Position numbers and translations under genes: made by a program. Under the pieces are notes generated by a model that had not been told where the DNA came from, ran no database searches, and saw only the letters and a list, made by a program, of their open reading frames with translations. A stretch of DNA of 64,000 nt from Diplonema papillatum (Eukaryota > Euglenozoa > Diplonemea > Diplonemida > Diplonemidae), in assembly GCA_030068145.1 (NCBI GenBank), contig JAPJBO010000116.1, positions 248,001 through 312,000 of the forward strand, in the 5' to 3' direction. Positions 41,115-54,400 of the stretch are shown here, piece after piece. Numbering within the stretch: position 1 is the stretch's first letter; every line of letters begins with the position of its first letter.

Positions 41115-44100
41115 CTCAACATCATCACGGTACCCCACACACAGCCCAGGCTCGCCCCCATCTTCTTGCCTCCTAGCGTGGAAGCTCGCCTTTGACGGCA
41201 CCCTTGCATCTTCGTTGCCATCTTTCTTCCAAATCCGGCTGCGAGTATTTCCGACGAAGTGTATCGATTGCAGCCTCCAACGTGCGAGGGTTTCACGGGA
41301 TGCTGAACTCCCGTGCGCCGAACAACGGCTCGAAGAAAAGGCGTCATCCACGTGCAGGAGGCCCTCCTCTCCTTGATAGTCGGCAAAGCAAAGGTATCGT
41401 GGACTTCTTCATGGGAGATCACGCTACGTGTTCGTAGAATGCATTACGCCAGTGCACCTGCCATCAGCTTGAGCAGGCTTAGTCGGGCTGAGAGCATGCG
41501 TGGTAAGCTGATACAGGCTGAAATGTGCGCCTTGGTCACAACCGCCGGTTTCCTTTCAGACGGTTCAAACAACACCTTCTCGCCTGAGCAAAGTCGTTGA
41601 CGTGCGGAGTCCCCCACGTCTTGCGATATCACGCCATGTTCTTGAGCAGGCTTAGTCGGGCTGAGAGCATGCGTGGTAAGCTGATACAGGCTGGAATGTG
41701 CGCCTTGGTCACGATCGCCAGTTACCTCTTAGACGGTTCAAACAACACCTTCTTGCCTGAGCAAAGTCGTTGACGTGCGGAGCCCCACGTCTTGCGATAT
41801 CACGCCATGCTCTTGAGCAGGCTTAGTCGGGCTGAGAGCATGCGTGGTAAGCTGATACAGGCTGGAATGTGCGCCTTGGTCACGATCGCCAGTTACCTCT
41901 TAGACGGTTCAAACAACACCTTCTTGCCTGAGCAAAGTCGTTGACGTGCGGAGCCCCACGTCTTGCGATATCACGCCATGCTCTTGAGCAGGCTTAGTCG
42001 GGCTGAGAGCATGCGTGGTAAGCTGATACAGGCTGGAATGTGCGCCTTGGTCACGATCGCCAGTTACCTCTTAGACGGTTCAAACAACACCTTCTTGCCT
42101 GAGCAAAGTCGTTGACGTGCGGAGCCCCACGTCTTGCGATATCACGCCATGCTCTTGAGCAGGCTTAGTTGGGCTGAGAGCATGCGTGGTAAGCTGATAC
42201 AGGCTGAAATGTGCGCCTTGGTCACGATCGCCAGTTTCCTTTCAGACGGTTCAAACAACACCTTCTCGCCTGAGCAAAGTCGTTGACGTGCGGTGTCCTC
42301 CACGTCTTACGATATCACGCCATGCTCTTGAGCAGGCTTGGTCGGGCTGAGAGCATGCGTGGCAAGCTACGACGGGCTGAATTGCGCGCCTTGGTCAGCG
42401 ACCGGTTTCCTTTCAGATCACCTGCGACCACCTTCTTGCCCAAGCGGAGTCGTTGAAGAGCGGAAGAATCCTGTTTTTAGAGTGAAAATTTCGCTTTGGA
42501 ACTCCGGTGGTTTGGCTGCTGTTTGAAGCACCCACAACAATGCACACGAATTGGTACTAACAACGTGCTGTTCGGAATGCCGAAGCCAGCCTGTTGGTAG
42601 TGAGCGAACATGGTCAGTGGGCTAATCTACGCTCCCAGCGGTCTCCTCGAGCTTACAATTAATTGTTACTGCGAAGAAATGCATAGCAGTTATGTTTCGT
42701 TATTTTACTGGGTCGGTGTCGACAACTTATTTTGTGCTGTGGTGTCATGTGAATCTAAACCTGCCCACTTGTGCTGTGAAGTGCTCATTCTGTTAAGCAG
42801 CGGCTAACGCAACGCGACCAAAGAGAAAGTGATGTAGCTGCAGAAGCGTTTCACCGTGAAGAAATTGATGTCGATGCTGCCAACATCAATGATGCCGCCC
42901 TCATCCCAGCAACTTCAACATTCTGACCGTCACGCTTTGTTGGTGCAGTTCGTTAGTCAGGAACTCGCGAGGCCAAAAAAGCCTGAAACTCTCCGAAAAC
43001 TGGCGTCCCTAGAAAGGAGAAAAGGTTGCAGCAGAAATATGCTTTCGCTCTTTCGCTATCCTTTTTACTGACTTGTCTTTTTTTTACGGTGGCAATCTGC
43101 GAAGTAAACTCCGCAGAGCACCAGTGGACGTGGGGTTGCCGTGTGCAGCACCAACGGATGAAGTACCAAAAATAAAAGAGTGGAAGTAATCCCGCGAGCT
43201 GAGGGCAGCAAGTCACGTTACGCGAGTGTGCTCAACACCGCTCTGGTCCCGTCTGCGCCGTGTTTCGGTCCTTTAACCCACGGCCACAAAAAGCGGATCA
43301 TCATCAGCGCGGAATCTGAGTGTCTGCAGACAAAAAAAGACAGCGGTGTGAGACATAGGTCTTGGGGGCAAAATCGTAGTTTAATGTTTAGGCAGAGCTG
43401 CCTCTCATGCATGGTTGATGCTAGCATCAAGTCTTCTTCGAGGAAGATGTTGTCTAGGAAAGGGATGCAAAATAGAAAGAGGTGAAAAAGGGAGTGCACG
43501 GCTCCCAAAGTGGGGTATGAAACGTTGAGGGACTAGCCCCCTGTGTTTTTTTCACCGCGGTGTTGTGTGCACCTCGTTCTTCGTCTCAGGCTTCGCTCTT
43601 GAATGCAGACCAATCCAAAGTCAGAGCTCATTTAGTGGATCCTTTGGATGGGGATTTTCAGTTCTGTTCCGGTGCAAGCACAACTTGGTTGCATTGTGTT
43701 TTCCTTCCTTCATTGGGTTTTTTTTTTTTAAAGGGGGGATCGTTGTTATTGGTGTTGCTTTTGAGGGATCAGGAAAAGGTGAAAAATTCTTTTTGCGGTG
43801 GCCTCCGCTTGTCTGGTAGTCCGCGCTACCTCCATTTTTTTACACTCGTTCTCTTCTCTACTCACTACTACGTACGTACCCTTTCACTCTTTTACTCTCT
43901 TTGGCTGGCCAAAATACTCGACGTTGCTGCTTCGACTCCGAATGGAAGGGAGGAAATATAGAGGTAAGGGGCAAATACAATACAAACACAATCTGATTTG
44001 TTCTTCGCTTACACCACCGTGTGTTGCTTTCTCACTCAGGACTTTGACCTGTTGCGTTTGTGTGATTTGTCGTGTCGGGGTAGACCCGCATGACCTCACG

Positions 44101-47100
44101 TCCGTTCAACACGTGGTTCGGTAGTTACAGCACTTGGCATCCCTTCTGTTCTTTGTCGGGCAGCATCGTCGAGCATTTCCTTTCAAGCTGGCGCTTCTGT
44201 AAAAAAAAAAAAACGGATCTGGCGCTTCCTTTGTTTGTGCGCACTTACGGTCACGATGAACGGCGGGAATTTTCACTTACGTCCCTTTTGTTTGTGCGCA
44301 CTTTCTTCAAACCTGTTTTGTTCATCTAACGGGAGTGAGGATTGTACGCTGCCATCGATCTGTTTTTGTTCTTGACAAATTGCATTTGTTAGACACAAAA
44401 AAAAAGGGTGGGGGAGGTAGATGAAAAAGAGAAGCATACCCAGCGACCAGCGCAACACCCACGGTCAATCGGACGGATTCCGGGCCGGCCATAAGGAACA
44501 GGACGACGCCGACGATGATGATGAAGGCGTCTGTGGATCCCTGCCGGCGGCGCAGCTTCGAGTCAATCCACAAGTCGTGGGCGGCGGCGCACCCCATTGC
44601 GATCGCGACCATGAAGATGGTCAGCTGCAGGGCGAAGTACACCGGTGACGCCGCGATGAGCGCCGGCAGGTCGATCCAGCACGCGTACCACACCATGCAC
44701 GCTAGCGACGCGACAACTGGGACGGTGTACCGCCGCAGCTGCTCCGGGTCCGCCAACCCGTTGAACAGCCATCCGTCGTCGTGCATCATCAGAAGCATCG
44801 GCGAGAGCAGCACGAAGAACCCGGGGCTGCCGCCTCCCAAGTCGTTGCGCAGGATCAGCAGCGAAACGTACGCCTGCGCGACGCAGATGTTGCCGAGGAG
44901 CCCGAACAGCGTGCCGTCGCCTTGCGTCTCGCGCATCTTGTCGACCCGCGAAATGTCCCGCGGCATCAGGATCGGCCGCTCCCCCAGCTTCATCTTGATC
45001 AGCGCAGCGAGCAAGACGTTGATGCCGATCGACAGCGAGAGCACCGCGTTCTGCCGCTGCGTGGCGGCTTCGTACTGCAGGTTCCTATCGAGTTCGTCGG
45101 GGACCCTCCACTGCGCATCGAGAAGGCTCGCGAGGAGGGTCACAAGCGCGCCGGTGTACAGGCCCCAAATAGTGTTCGAATCGTCTTTTTGGGCCGAAAC
45201 CGAGAAGTGCGTGAAGTCGATGCACAGGACGATGAGGCCGAAGACCAGCGAAATCAGCAGGTACGCGTGCCAAGACGCGTACGGGATGAACAACCCGGTG
45301 TAGCTCATCCCGCACGCGATGCTCACAGACGACCACCAGCCGATCCGGGCGGCGGTGCTGTCGGGCAGCGTGACCACGTTCAGCAGCGTCGAGGCCACAG
45401 CAGTCACGGCGACGATTCCGAGTCCCGCGCTCCACCAAGGAGACTCGTACAGATCCATCTCCATGTCGCCGGTGGCCTCGCCTTCGAACACGGGGTCCAT
45501 CAATGCGATCACAGCGCCGATGACCAAGAACGCGGTGCACATTCTCTTCGGCTTCCCGTGGGACACCGACAGCAGCGACGCAAGAGGCAGCTGCAACACC
45601 CTGCGTAAGTGTATGCGTACAATTTCAAGGATGATCCATATGGGAAACGTCTGCAGCGCAGTAAGCCCACCAGAGTGTATAAGAGAGAGAGAGAGAGAGA
45701 AACGAGTTAGAGTGCAGGGACCATCTCTCCGGGGAGTATCCGGTCGCCCCACTACTGCATAATATGATACGTGTTTACTGGGAGGGAAACTAGCTAATAC
45801 TGAACTGCATAATACGATTGACTCGTAGTATTACTGTTCAGTAGACGCTTTTGCAGGGATGGGTCAAGATTTTGGGGGGCGATCTTTGCAGCTAACGTCC
45901 TGAAGCAGGTTTCCTTTGTTTGTGTGCACTTCCTTCAAACATGTTTTGTTCATCTAAACGGGAGTGAGGATAGTACGCTGCCATCGTTCGGTTTTTGTTC
46001 TCGACAAATTGCATTTGTTAGACACAAAACCGTACACCGCGAGAGCAGGAGAAAGTAGAAAAGGGAAACCAGAGTTTTCGTTGACCGCACTACCCTGAAC
46101 CCAAATCCTGGACGTTGTTTCAGGTGGCAAATTGGCAAATGATCATGATCAGAAGGTCCTACTTGGGCGGTTCAGTTTCCTCGCATTGCATGTGGCTAAA
46201 TAAAACCCTCACTCCTATGCCTGTGTCTTCACTCTCGTCCACCGCTCCTGCCCTGCTTGCCGCACGCCGTATGGTTGGAGTAAAAGGGAAAGCTAGAAAG
46301 CTGCTAATCTTGCTGCTGACCACATGAAGTGGTGCAAGCAAGCTACTTTGTTTCTCTGGACGGATGGAGCGGCAAACCTGTCGTTCGGATTATTAGAGTT
46401 AAAGTTCGCTTGAAATTAGATTATTATTGGTCTTCAAAGAGACAAGTTTGTTTTCCTACAAAATACTCGAGGGGCTGCCTTCTGCTTGCTTAAAGCAGTT
46501 AAAGCAATACAACTACAAAGTTGGTCTTTTTTAGAGTGCAAGTTCGCTTAGGGATCCGGGGTTTTATAGTCTTCGGGTGACCGTAGTCATAAAAGCCCAA
46601 CCTAGGAAGGAAATCTAAACCACGCGAGAAAACAAAAGATTGTCAAGGTTGCGGTGAAACGTTGTCGACGAATTAGAGACGGTCATAAGCGAGAAGACGA
46701 TGACAGACTAGTGCAACATCATGTAAAAATGAAAAATAGGAAAAAGTGGAAATTAACCTGTAGGTGCTTGGTCGGAGTTGGGTTAAGGTATAGTATGTTT
46801 GTGTGTATATCTTTGCTGCCTATTGCCAACTACTCGACTTACTTTAGCGCACGCTCTGTTTTCCTATGTGCTTTGCCAAGTCCATGGCTCTTGTGACCGA
46901 CACCGAGTTCACGTTCGCGATGAAAGCGATCTCGGGCTCCCCACGTGCATACATGTTTGGCAGGGGTTGCCATGTAGCCCGTATCGGTCTGGTGTCCTGG
47001 TAGTTGTTGCCTTGGCGGCAGTCTGATTGTTATCTGTGTCTTCCATTACGTAGTTGTGTGCTAAAGGGACTTATTGGGCTGATAGCTTTTTTTTGTTGAA

Positions 47101-48442
47101 CGCTTACGCCCGCCACTGAACCCAGATTCACCTGTGTTTCGTGTGGGCTAACAGCACTTTTACCTCGTTTGATCTTTTGCAGCTGGTAGCCTCCTCAAGT
47201 ATTTCCTACAGGTTTTCGTTGACCGCACTACCCTGAGCCCAAATCCTGGACGTGGTTTCAGGTGGCAAATTTGGCAAATGATCATGATCAGAAGGTCCTA
47301 CTTGGGCGGTTCAGTTTCCTCACACATTGCATGTGGCTAAAAAAAAAAAAAAACAGGAAAAACGTACCCAGCAAACATGAGCGTCAGACCGAGGTGGCGG
47401 CCCGCCTGCACGTCAGAATTGTCCGTCAACAACTCGAGGATGGCGATCACCATCGAGAACCTGCTGAAGAAGGCAACGATCCCCGCGGCGGCGGTGTACA
47501 GGGCGGTGAAGGCGACCACGCTGCTCCGGCGGCGCTTCTCCACGCTTTCGTAGTACAACTGCATGACCACGGATCCCATGAACGCGGTCAAGAAGAAGCA
47601 CAAAACAAGGTTCGCCTTCGTGTACGCATGGTCGAACAACTCGCTGTCTGGATCGGGCAAAGTGACAGTCATGAAGAACAGGAACAGCTTCGCGATGAAA
47701 AACCCTTGGAGGACCTGTGTGGGTGTGTGTGTGAAACTTCAATTATGGGAACCCCTGTCGCGGAATACAGCCCAGACTTTTAGCATTCTCACGTCACAGC
47801 TGAGGTTCCTGCCGACTGCTCGCGGTGTCCGCGCGGTGTTCGGAATTGCAGCTTCGTTTGATCTAGGCTTCCTGCTTTGTGGCACAGCATGCCTATGTGC
47901 TGACTGGCACAGCATGGCCTGTGTGCTGCATGGCACAGCATGGCCTATGTGCTGCATGGCACAGCATGGCCTATGTGCTGCATGGCACAGCATGGCCTAT
48001 GTGCTGCATGGCACAGCATGGCCTATGTGCTGCATGGCACAGCATGGCCTATGTGCTGCATGGCACAGCATGGCCTATGTGCTGCGTATCCTAGCACAGC
48101 ATGGCCTATGTGCTGCATGGCCTAGCACAGCATGGCTTATGTGCTGCACGGCACAGCATGGCCTATGTGCTGCATGGCACAGCATGGCCTATGTGCCGCA
48201 TAGCACAGCATGGCCTATGTGCTGCATGGCACAGCATGGCCTATGTGCTGCGTGGCCTAGCACAGCATGGCCTATGTGCTGCATGGCCTAGCACAGCATG
48301 GCTCATGTGCTGCACGGCACAGCATGGCCTATGTGCTGCATGGCACAACATGTTGCCGGGGGTAGCCGTCGCCTTTGCATGCTCAGCACCGAGGCGCATC
48401 ATGCTTCGCACATGTCGCGTTCCCAGCTCGCCTCGCCGCTGG

Positions 48443-48474
<32 letters not shown>

Positions 48475-51400
48475 CGGAATTCAATCACGGGTAACCCCTG
48501 AAACGGAGAAAAGCCCAAGTCGTCAGCACAGCTGATGGTCCTGCCAGCTGCTCGTGGTCTAAGGTCACGCTGATCTAAACTGCAGCCTCCTTTGGTTAAG
48601 ACTCCCTGCTGCATGTCTCATGTGCTGCTGGTTGCATTGGGTGCGTGTGTAGCTTCAACTTCTTCGGCGGGGGCCGTTTGCCAGTTCGAAGCCGAATCCC
48701 TGAAGGACTTTTTGGAGTGGAAGGACGCTCGCTTGAGTGTCGGGGGTAAAGTCTCCGGGTGAACGTCAAATAACTGTTCGTCTTCGACCCCCCCTTTAGA
48801 GCAGACATGTGGCGCAAAAAGAGGCAAAGGCACATACCGATGTTTGTCCCGTCGTGAGCTTCTTGTTCCTACGCAGCGTGTGCGTGAAATACATCCCCCA
48901 CAGCGTGGTGCCGATGACGCAGTAGAAAGGGTACATGTTCTCCGGCTGAGAGTACAACGTGTGCTCTATGACGGCGAGAAGGCAAACCTGTGTGCGCAAA
49001 AGAGAGAGTGTGACGATACAGCACTGCACCGGGGCGGAGGGTGTACGTTCAACCCAGTCAGACTACAAGTCAGACTGACCCACGGGGAGTGTATGTCATA
49101 GATGGACGCCTACCGTAGGCACGTGGTAGGCGGTAGGCGCTTTTCACTTTTTCAAAATCTGGGATTTGTGGTAGGCGCATGGTAGGCGGTAGGCGCATGG
49201 TAGGCGATAGGCGCATGGTAGGCGGTAGGCGCATGGTAGGCGGTAGGCGCATGGTAGGCGGTAGGCGCATGGTAGGCGGTAGGCGCATAGTAGGCGGTAG
49301 GCGCATGGTAGGCGCTTTTCCCAATATAATTTGTTTGCGCGGTAGCGCTCATAATGCGAACACAGTTCTTAAGCGATAACTTCTGCTCCACGGTGCCATG
49401 GAGCAGGCACCAGACTTGGTCCATGTTCCTTTGCAGCTGGAGAGTCTGGTAGCTTATCCGCGACAGGTTTCAGCGCTGTGCGCCTTGCCCGGTTCGGTCC
49501 CAGAGTCTTTTCACTGACTCGCAGGTGGTAGATCCAAAGGACAACTCCTCGTCAGCAATGAACGTTTTTCTGGGAGAAGGTGGTCAATGATCTCATTCCC
49601 TTCGAGTCGATCATCGCTCGTGTGAATGCGACACCCAAGGCCTGGCCTTGGGTGTCCAGGTATCTGAGTAAGCAGGTATCTGAGTAAGCAGGTATCTGAG
49701 TAAGCAGGTATCTGAGTAAGCAGGCATCTGAGTAAGCAGGTATCTGAGTAAGCAGGCATCTGAGTAAGCAGGTATCTGAGTAAGCAGGTATCTGAGTAAG
49801 CAGGTATCTGAGTAAGCAGGTATCTGAGTAAGCAGGTATCTGAGTAAGCAGGTATCTGAGTAAGCAGGTATCTGAGTAAGCAGGTATCTGAGTAAGCAGG
49901 TATCTGAGTAAGCAGGTATCTGAGTAAGCAGGTATCTGAGTAAGCAGGTATCTGAGTAAGCAGGTATCTGAGTAAGCAGGTATCTGAGTAAGCAGGTATC
50001 TGAGTAAGCAGGTATCTGAGTAAGCAGGTATCTGAGTAAGCAGGTATCTGAGTAAGCAGGTATCTGAGTAAGCAGGTATCTGAGTAAGCAGGTATCTGAG
50101 TAAGCAGGTATCTGAGTAAGCAGGCATCTGAGTAAGCAGGTATCTGAGTAAGCAGGTATCTGAGTAAGCAGGTGTATCTGAGTAAGCAGGTGCATCTGAG
50201 AAAGCAGGTGTATCTGAGTAAGCAGGTGTACCTGAGTAAGCAGGTATCCGAGTAAGCAGGCATTTACTTTGCAGGCTGACTTTGTAAGCATTCTAGCAGG
50301 CATCTGCATTGGACTGTAGACATTTGACAAAGAGAAAACTGCTTGCGAACGGTCCCTGGTGATCAGCCCAGGGTGGTGGTGCCGACGTTCCGCTCTGCGT
50401 CGGGGCCCGTGAGACGAGTTAGAGTGTAGAAACCATCTCTCAGTGAGTTTTCGGTCTCCCCACTTCCTCTCGTACTGCTACGATGGCCGCAAATCGTTCC
50501 GTCGTAGGCGTGTAGCGGGCACGGTGGGTGACAGAGCCGCAGGTACAGCCCGAGGCATCCTGACAGGCGGGAGAGCCTGACTGGAATATCGTCGTCTCGT
50601 TGTTGCTGCGGGCCCACCTCCTTGTCCACTTCGCGACCTATGGCGGCAGCCAGCGTCTTGGTGGGTAATCTTCATGAGAAAGATGGAGTTGCGACGTTCT
50701 GGCCGCCCACGTAGCCATCCATGGGCGTGGCTACTTGCATACGGGATTTCTAGGAGGGACGCAGTCCCCTGGATTGATTGCCAAGAGATGCCATGTGTAC
50801 TCCGTGCCATACTGCTCAGTCTGCTCAGCCCAGGCCTTGAAGTAGCCGAAGCCAAAAAGTAGCCTGAGATCTACTGAACCACCCATTGCCCAAAGCGCCT
50901 ACCGCGCCTATACCAACACAGGATTTTGGGGTTGGTAGGCGCCGAAATGCGGAAAAGCGCCCTAAAAAGCGCCTACGAAACGCCTACCAAATTCACGCGC
51001 CTACGGTAGGCGTCCATCTATGGTATGTGCTTCGTGCACCTCAGGGCTGACTGCAGTCTGACTATCTAACTGTAGGTTGACTGTAGACTGGCTGCAATCT
51101 GCAGTCTGATTGCAGCCTGTTTTCAGTCTGGCGATCATCAGCCTGTTTTCAGGCTGGCGATAGTCTGACGTTAGTCTGTCGCTACGTTAGTCTGACGTTG
51201 GTCTGACGTTAGTGTGACGTTAGTGTGACGTTAGGCTGACGTTGGGCTGACGCTGGGCTGACGCTGGGCTGACGCTGGGCTGACGCTGGGCTGACGCTGG
51301 GCTGACGCTGGGCTGACGCTGGGCTGACGCTGGGCTGACGCTGGGCTGACGCTGGTCTGACGCTGGTCTGACGCTGGGCTGACGCTGGTCTGACGCTGGT

Positions 51401-54400
51401 CTGACGCTGGTCTGACGCTGGTCTGACGCTGGTCTGACGCTGGTCTGACGCTGGTCTGACGCTGGTCTGACGCTGGTCTGACGCTGGTCTGACGCTGGTC
51501 TGACGCTGGTCTGACGCTGGTCTGACGCTGGTCTGACGCTGGTCTGACGCTGGTCTGACGCTGGTCTGACGCTGGTCTGACGCTGGTCTGACGCTGGTCT
51601 GACGCTGGTCTGACGCTGGTCTGACGCTGGTCTGACGCTGGTCTGACGCTGGTCTGACGCTGGTCTGACGCTGGTCTGACGCTGGGCTGACGCTGGTCTG
51701 ACGCTGGGCTGACGCTGGGCTGACGCTGGTCTGACGCTGGGCTGACGCTGGGCTGACGCTGGTCTGACGCTGGGCTGACGCTGGGCTGACGCTGGTCTGA
51801 CGCTGGGCTGACGCTGGGCTGACGCTGGTCTGACGCTGGGCTGACGCTGGGCTGACGCTGGTCTGACGCTGGGCTGACGCTGGGCTGACGCTGGTCTGAC
51901 GCTGGGCTGACGCTGGGCTGACGCTGGTCTGACGCTGGGCTGACGCTGGGCTGACGCTGGTCTGACGCTGGGCTGACGCTGGGCTGACGCTGGTCTGACG
52001 CTGGGCTGACGCTGGGCTGACGCTGGTCTGACGCTGGGCTGACGCTGGGCTGACGCTGGTCTGACGCTGGGCTGACGCTGGGCTGACGCTGGTCTGACGC
52101 TGGGCTGACGCTGGGCTGACGCTGGTCTGACGCTGGGCTGACGCTGGGCTGACGCTGGTCTGACGCTGGGCTGACGCTGGGCTGACGCTGGTCTGACGCT
52201 GGGCTGACGCTGGGCTGACGCTGGTCTGACGCTGGGCTGACGCTGGGCTGACGCTGGTCTGACGCTGGGCTGACGCTGGGCTGACGCTGGTCTGACGCTG
52301 GGCTGACGCTGGGCTGACGCTGGTCTGACGCTGGGCTGACGCTGGGCTGACGCTGGGCTGACGCTGGGCTGACGCTGGGCTGACGCTGGTCTGACGCTGG
52401 GCTGACGCTGGGCTGACGCTGGTCTGACGCTGGGCTGACGCTGGGCTGACGCTGGGCTGACGCTGGGCTGACGCTGGGCTGACGCTGGGCTGACGCTGGG
52501 CTGACGCTGGTCTGACGCTGGTCTGACGCTGGGCTGACGCTGGTCTGACGCTGGGCTGACGCTGGGCTGACGCTGGGCTGACGCTGGGCTGCTGACGCTG
52601 GGCTGACGCTGGTCTGACGCTGGTCTGACGCTGGGCTGACGCTGGTCTGACGCTGGTCTGACGCTGGTCTGACGCTGGTCTGACGCTGGTCTGACGCTGG
52701 TCTGACGCTGGTCTGACGCTGGTCTGACGCTGGTCTGACGCTGGTCTGACGCTGGTCTGACGCTGGTCTGACGCTGGTCTGACGCTGGTCTGACGCTGGT
52801 CTGACGCTGGTCTGACGCTGGTCTGACGCTGGTCTGACGCTGGTCTGACGCTGGTCTGACGCTGGTCTGACGCTGGTCTGACGCTGGTCTGACGCTGGTC
52901 TGACGCTGGTCTGACGCTGGTCTGACGCTGGTCTGACGCTGGTCTGACGCTGGTCTGACGCTGGGCTGACGCTGGTCTGACGCTGGGCTGACGCTGGGCT
53001 GACGCTGGTCTGACGCTGGGCTGACGCTGGGCTGACGCTGGTCTGACGCTGGGCTGACGCTGGGCTGACGCTGGTCTGACGCTGGGCTGACGCTGGGCTG
53101 ACGCTGGTCTGACGCTGGGCTGACGCTGGTCTGACGCTGGGCTGACGCTGGGCTGACGCTGGGCTGACGCTGGGCTGACGCTGGTCTGACGCTGGGCTGA
53201 CGCTGGGCTGACGCTGGGCTGACGCTGGGCTGACGCTGGGCTGACGCTGGGCTGACGCTGGGCTGACGCTGGGCTGACGCTGGGCTGACGCTGGGCTGAC
53301 GCTGGGCTGACGCTGGGCTGACGCTGGGCTGACGCTGGGCTGACGCTGGTCTGACGCTGGGCTGACGCTGGGCTGACGCTGGGCTGACGCTGGGCTGACG
53401 CTGGGCTGACGCTGGGCTGACGCTGGTCTGACGCTGGGCTGACGCTGGGCTGACGCTGGGCTGACGCTGGGCTGACGCTGGGCTGACGCTGGGCTGACGC
53501 TGGGCTGACGCTGGGCTGACGCTGGGCTGACGCTGGGCTGACGCTGGGCTGACGCTGGGCTGACGCTGGGCTGACGCTGGGCTGACGCTGGGCTGACGCT
53601 GGGCTGACGCTGGGCTGACGCTGGGCTGACGCTGGGCTGACGCTGGGCTGACGCTGGGCTGACGCTGGGCTGACGCTGGTCTGACGCTGGGCTGACGCTG
53701 GGCTGACGCTGGGCTGACGCTGGGCTGACGCTGGGCTGACGCTGGGCTGACGCTGGGCTGACGCTGGGCTGACGCTGGGCTGACGCTGGGCTGACGCTGG
53801 TCTGACGCTGGGCTGACGCTGGGCTGACGCTGGGCTGACGCTGGGCTGACGCTGGGCTGACGCTGGGCTGACGCTGGTCTGACGCTGGGCTGACGCTGGG
53901 CTGACGCTGGGCTGACGCTGGGCTGACGCTGGGCTGACGCTGGGCTGACGCTGGGCTGACGCTGGGCTGACGCTGGGCTGACGCTGGGCTGACGCTGGTC
54001 TGACGCTGGGCTGACGCTGGTCTGACGCTGGGCTGACGCTGGTCTGACGCTGGGCTGACGCTGGTCTGACGCTGGGCTGACGCTGGTCTGACGCTGGGCT
54101 GACGCTGGGCTGACGCTGGTCTGACGCTGGGCTGACGCTGGTCTGACGCTGGTCTGACGCTGGGCTGACGCTGGGCTGACGCTGGTCTGACGCTGGTCTG
54201 ACGCTGGTCTGACGCTGGTCTGACGCTGGTCTGACGCTGGTCTGACGCTGGTCTGACGCTGGTCTGACGCTGGGCTGACGCTGGTCTGACGCTGGGCTGA
54301 CGCTGGTCTGACGCTGGTCTGACGCTGGTCTGACGCTGGTCTGACGCTGGTCTGACGCTGGTCTGACGCTGGTCTGACGCTGGGCTGACGCTGGTCTGAC

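Larger units (their letters stand above)
49097..51022. mobile_element. 1.9-kb DNA transposon with 24-bp TIRs and GTATGT target duplication
   Basis: CATAGATGGACGCCTACCGT and four more bases at 49097-49120 are repeated inversely without mismatch at 50999-51022. GTATGT flanks both ends (49091-49096, 51023-51028). Inside are an 18-bp array derived from the sub-terminal sequence (49116-49315), a 16-bp array (49660-50262) and a degraded LINE end (50396-50860). No transposase frame is visible, so it is non-autonomous. It lies in intron 3 of the membrane-protein gene. Confidence 0.9.

Noticed and set aside
43084-43198. Exon 7 as terminal exon with stop at 43084
   Set aside because: Possible in phase, but splicing at 43166 to 41114 adds a convincing last TM helix; kept as an alternative only.
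44421-45762. Plus-strand frames of 147-275 codons opposite exon 6
   Set aside because: They are shadows of a long GC-rich exon; the minus frame has TM segments and phase-matched splice sites.
49660-50262. CRISPR-like array
   Set aside because: Units are head-to-tail 16-mers without spacers, in a eukaryotic intron.
49511-50330. Minus-strand frames of 190-250 codons over the 16-bp array
   Set aside because: Three frames are open at once, as expected of a stop-free 16-mer.
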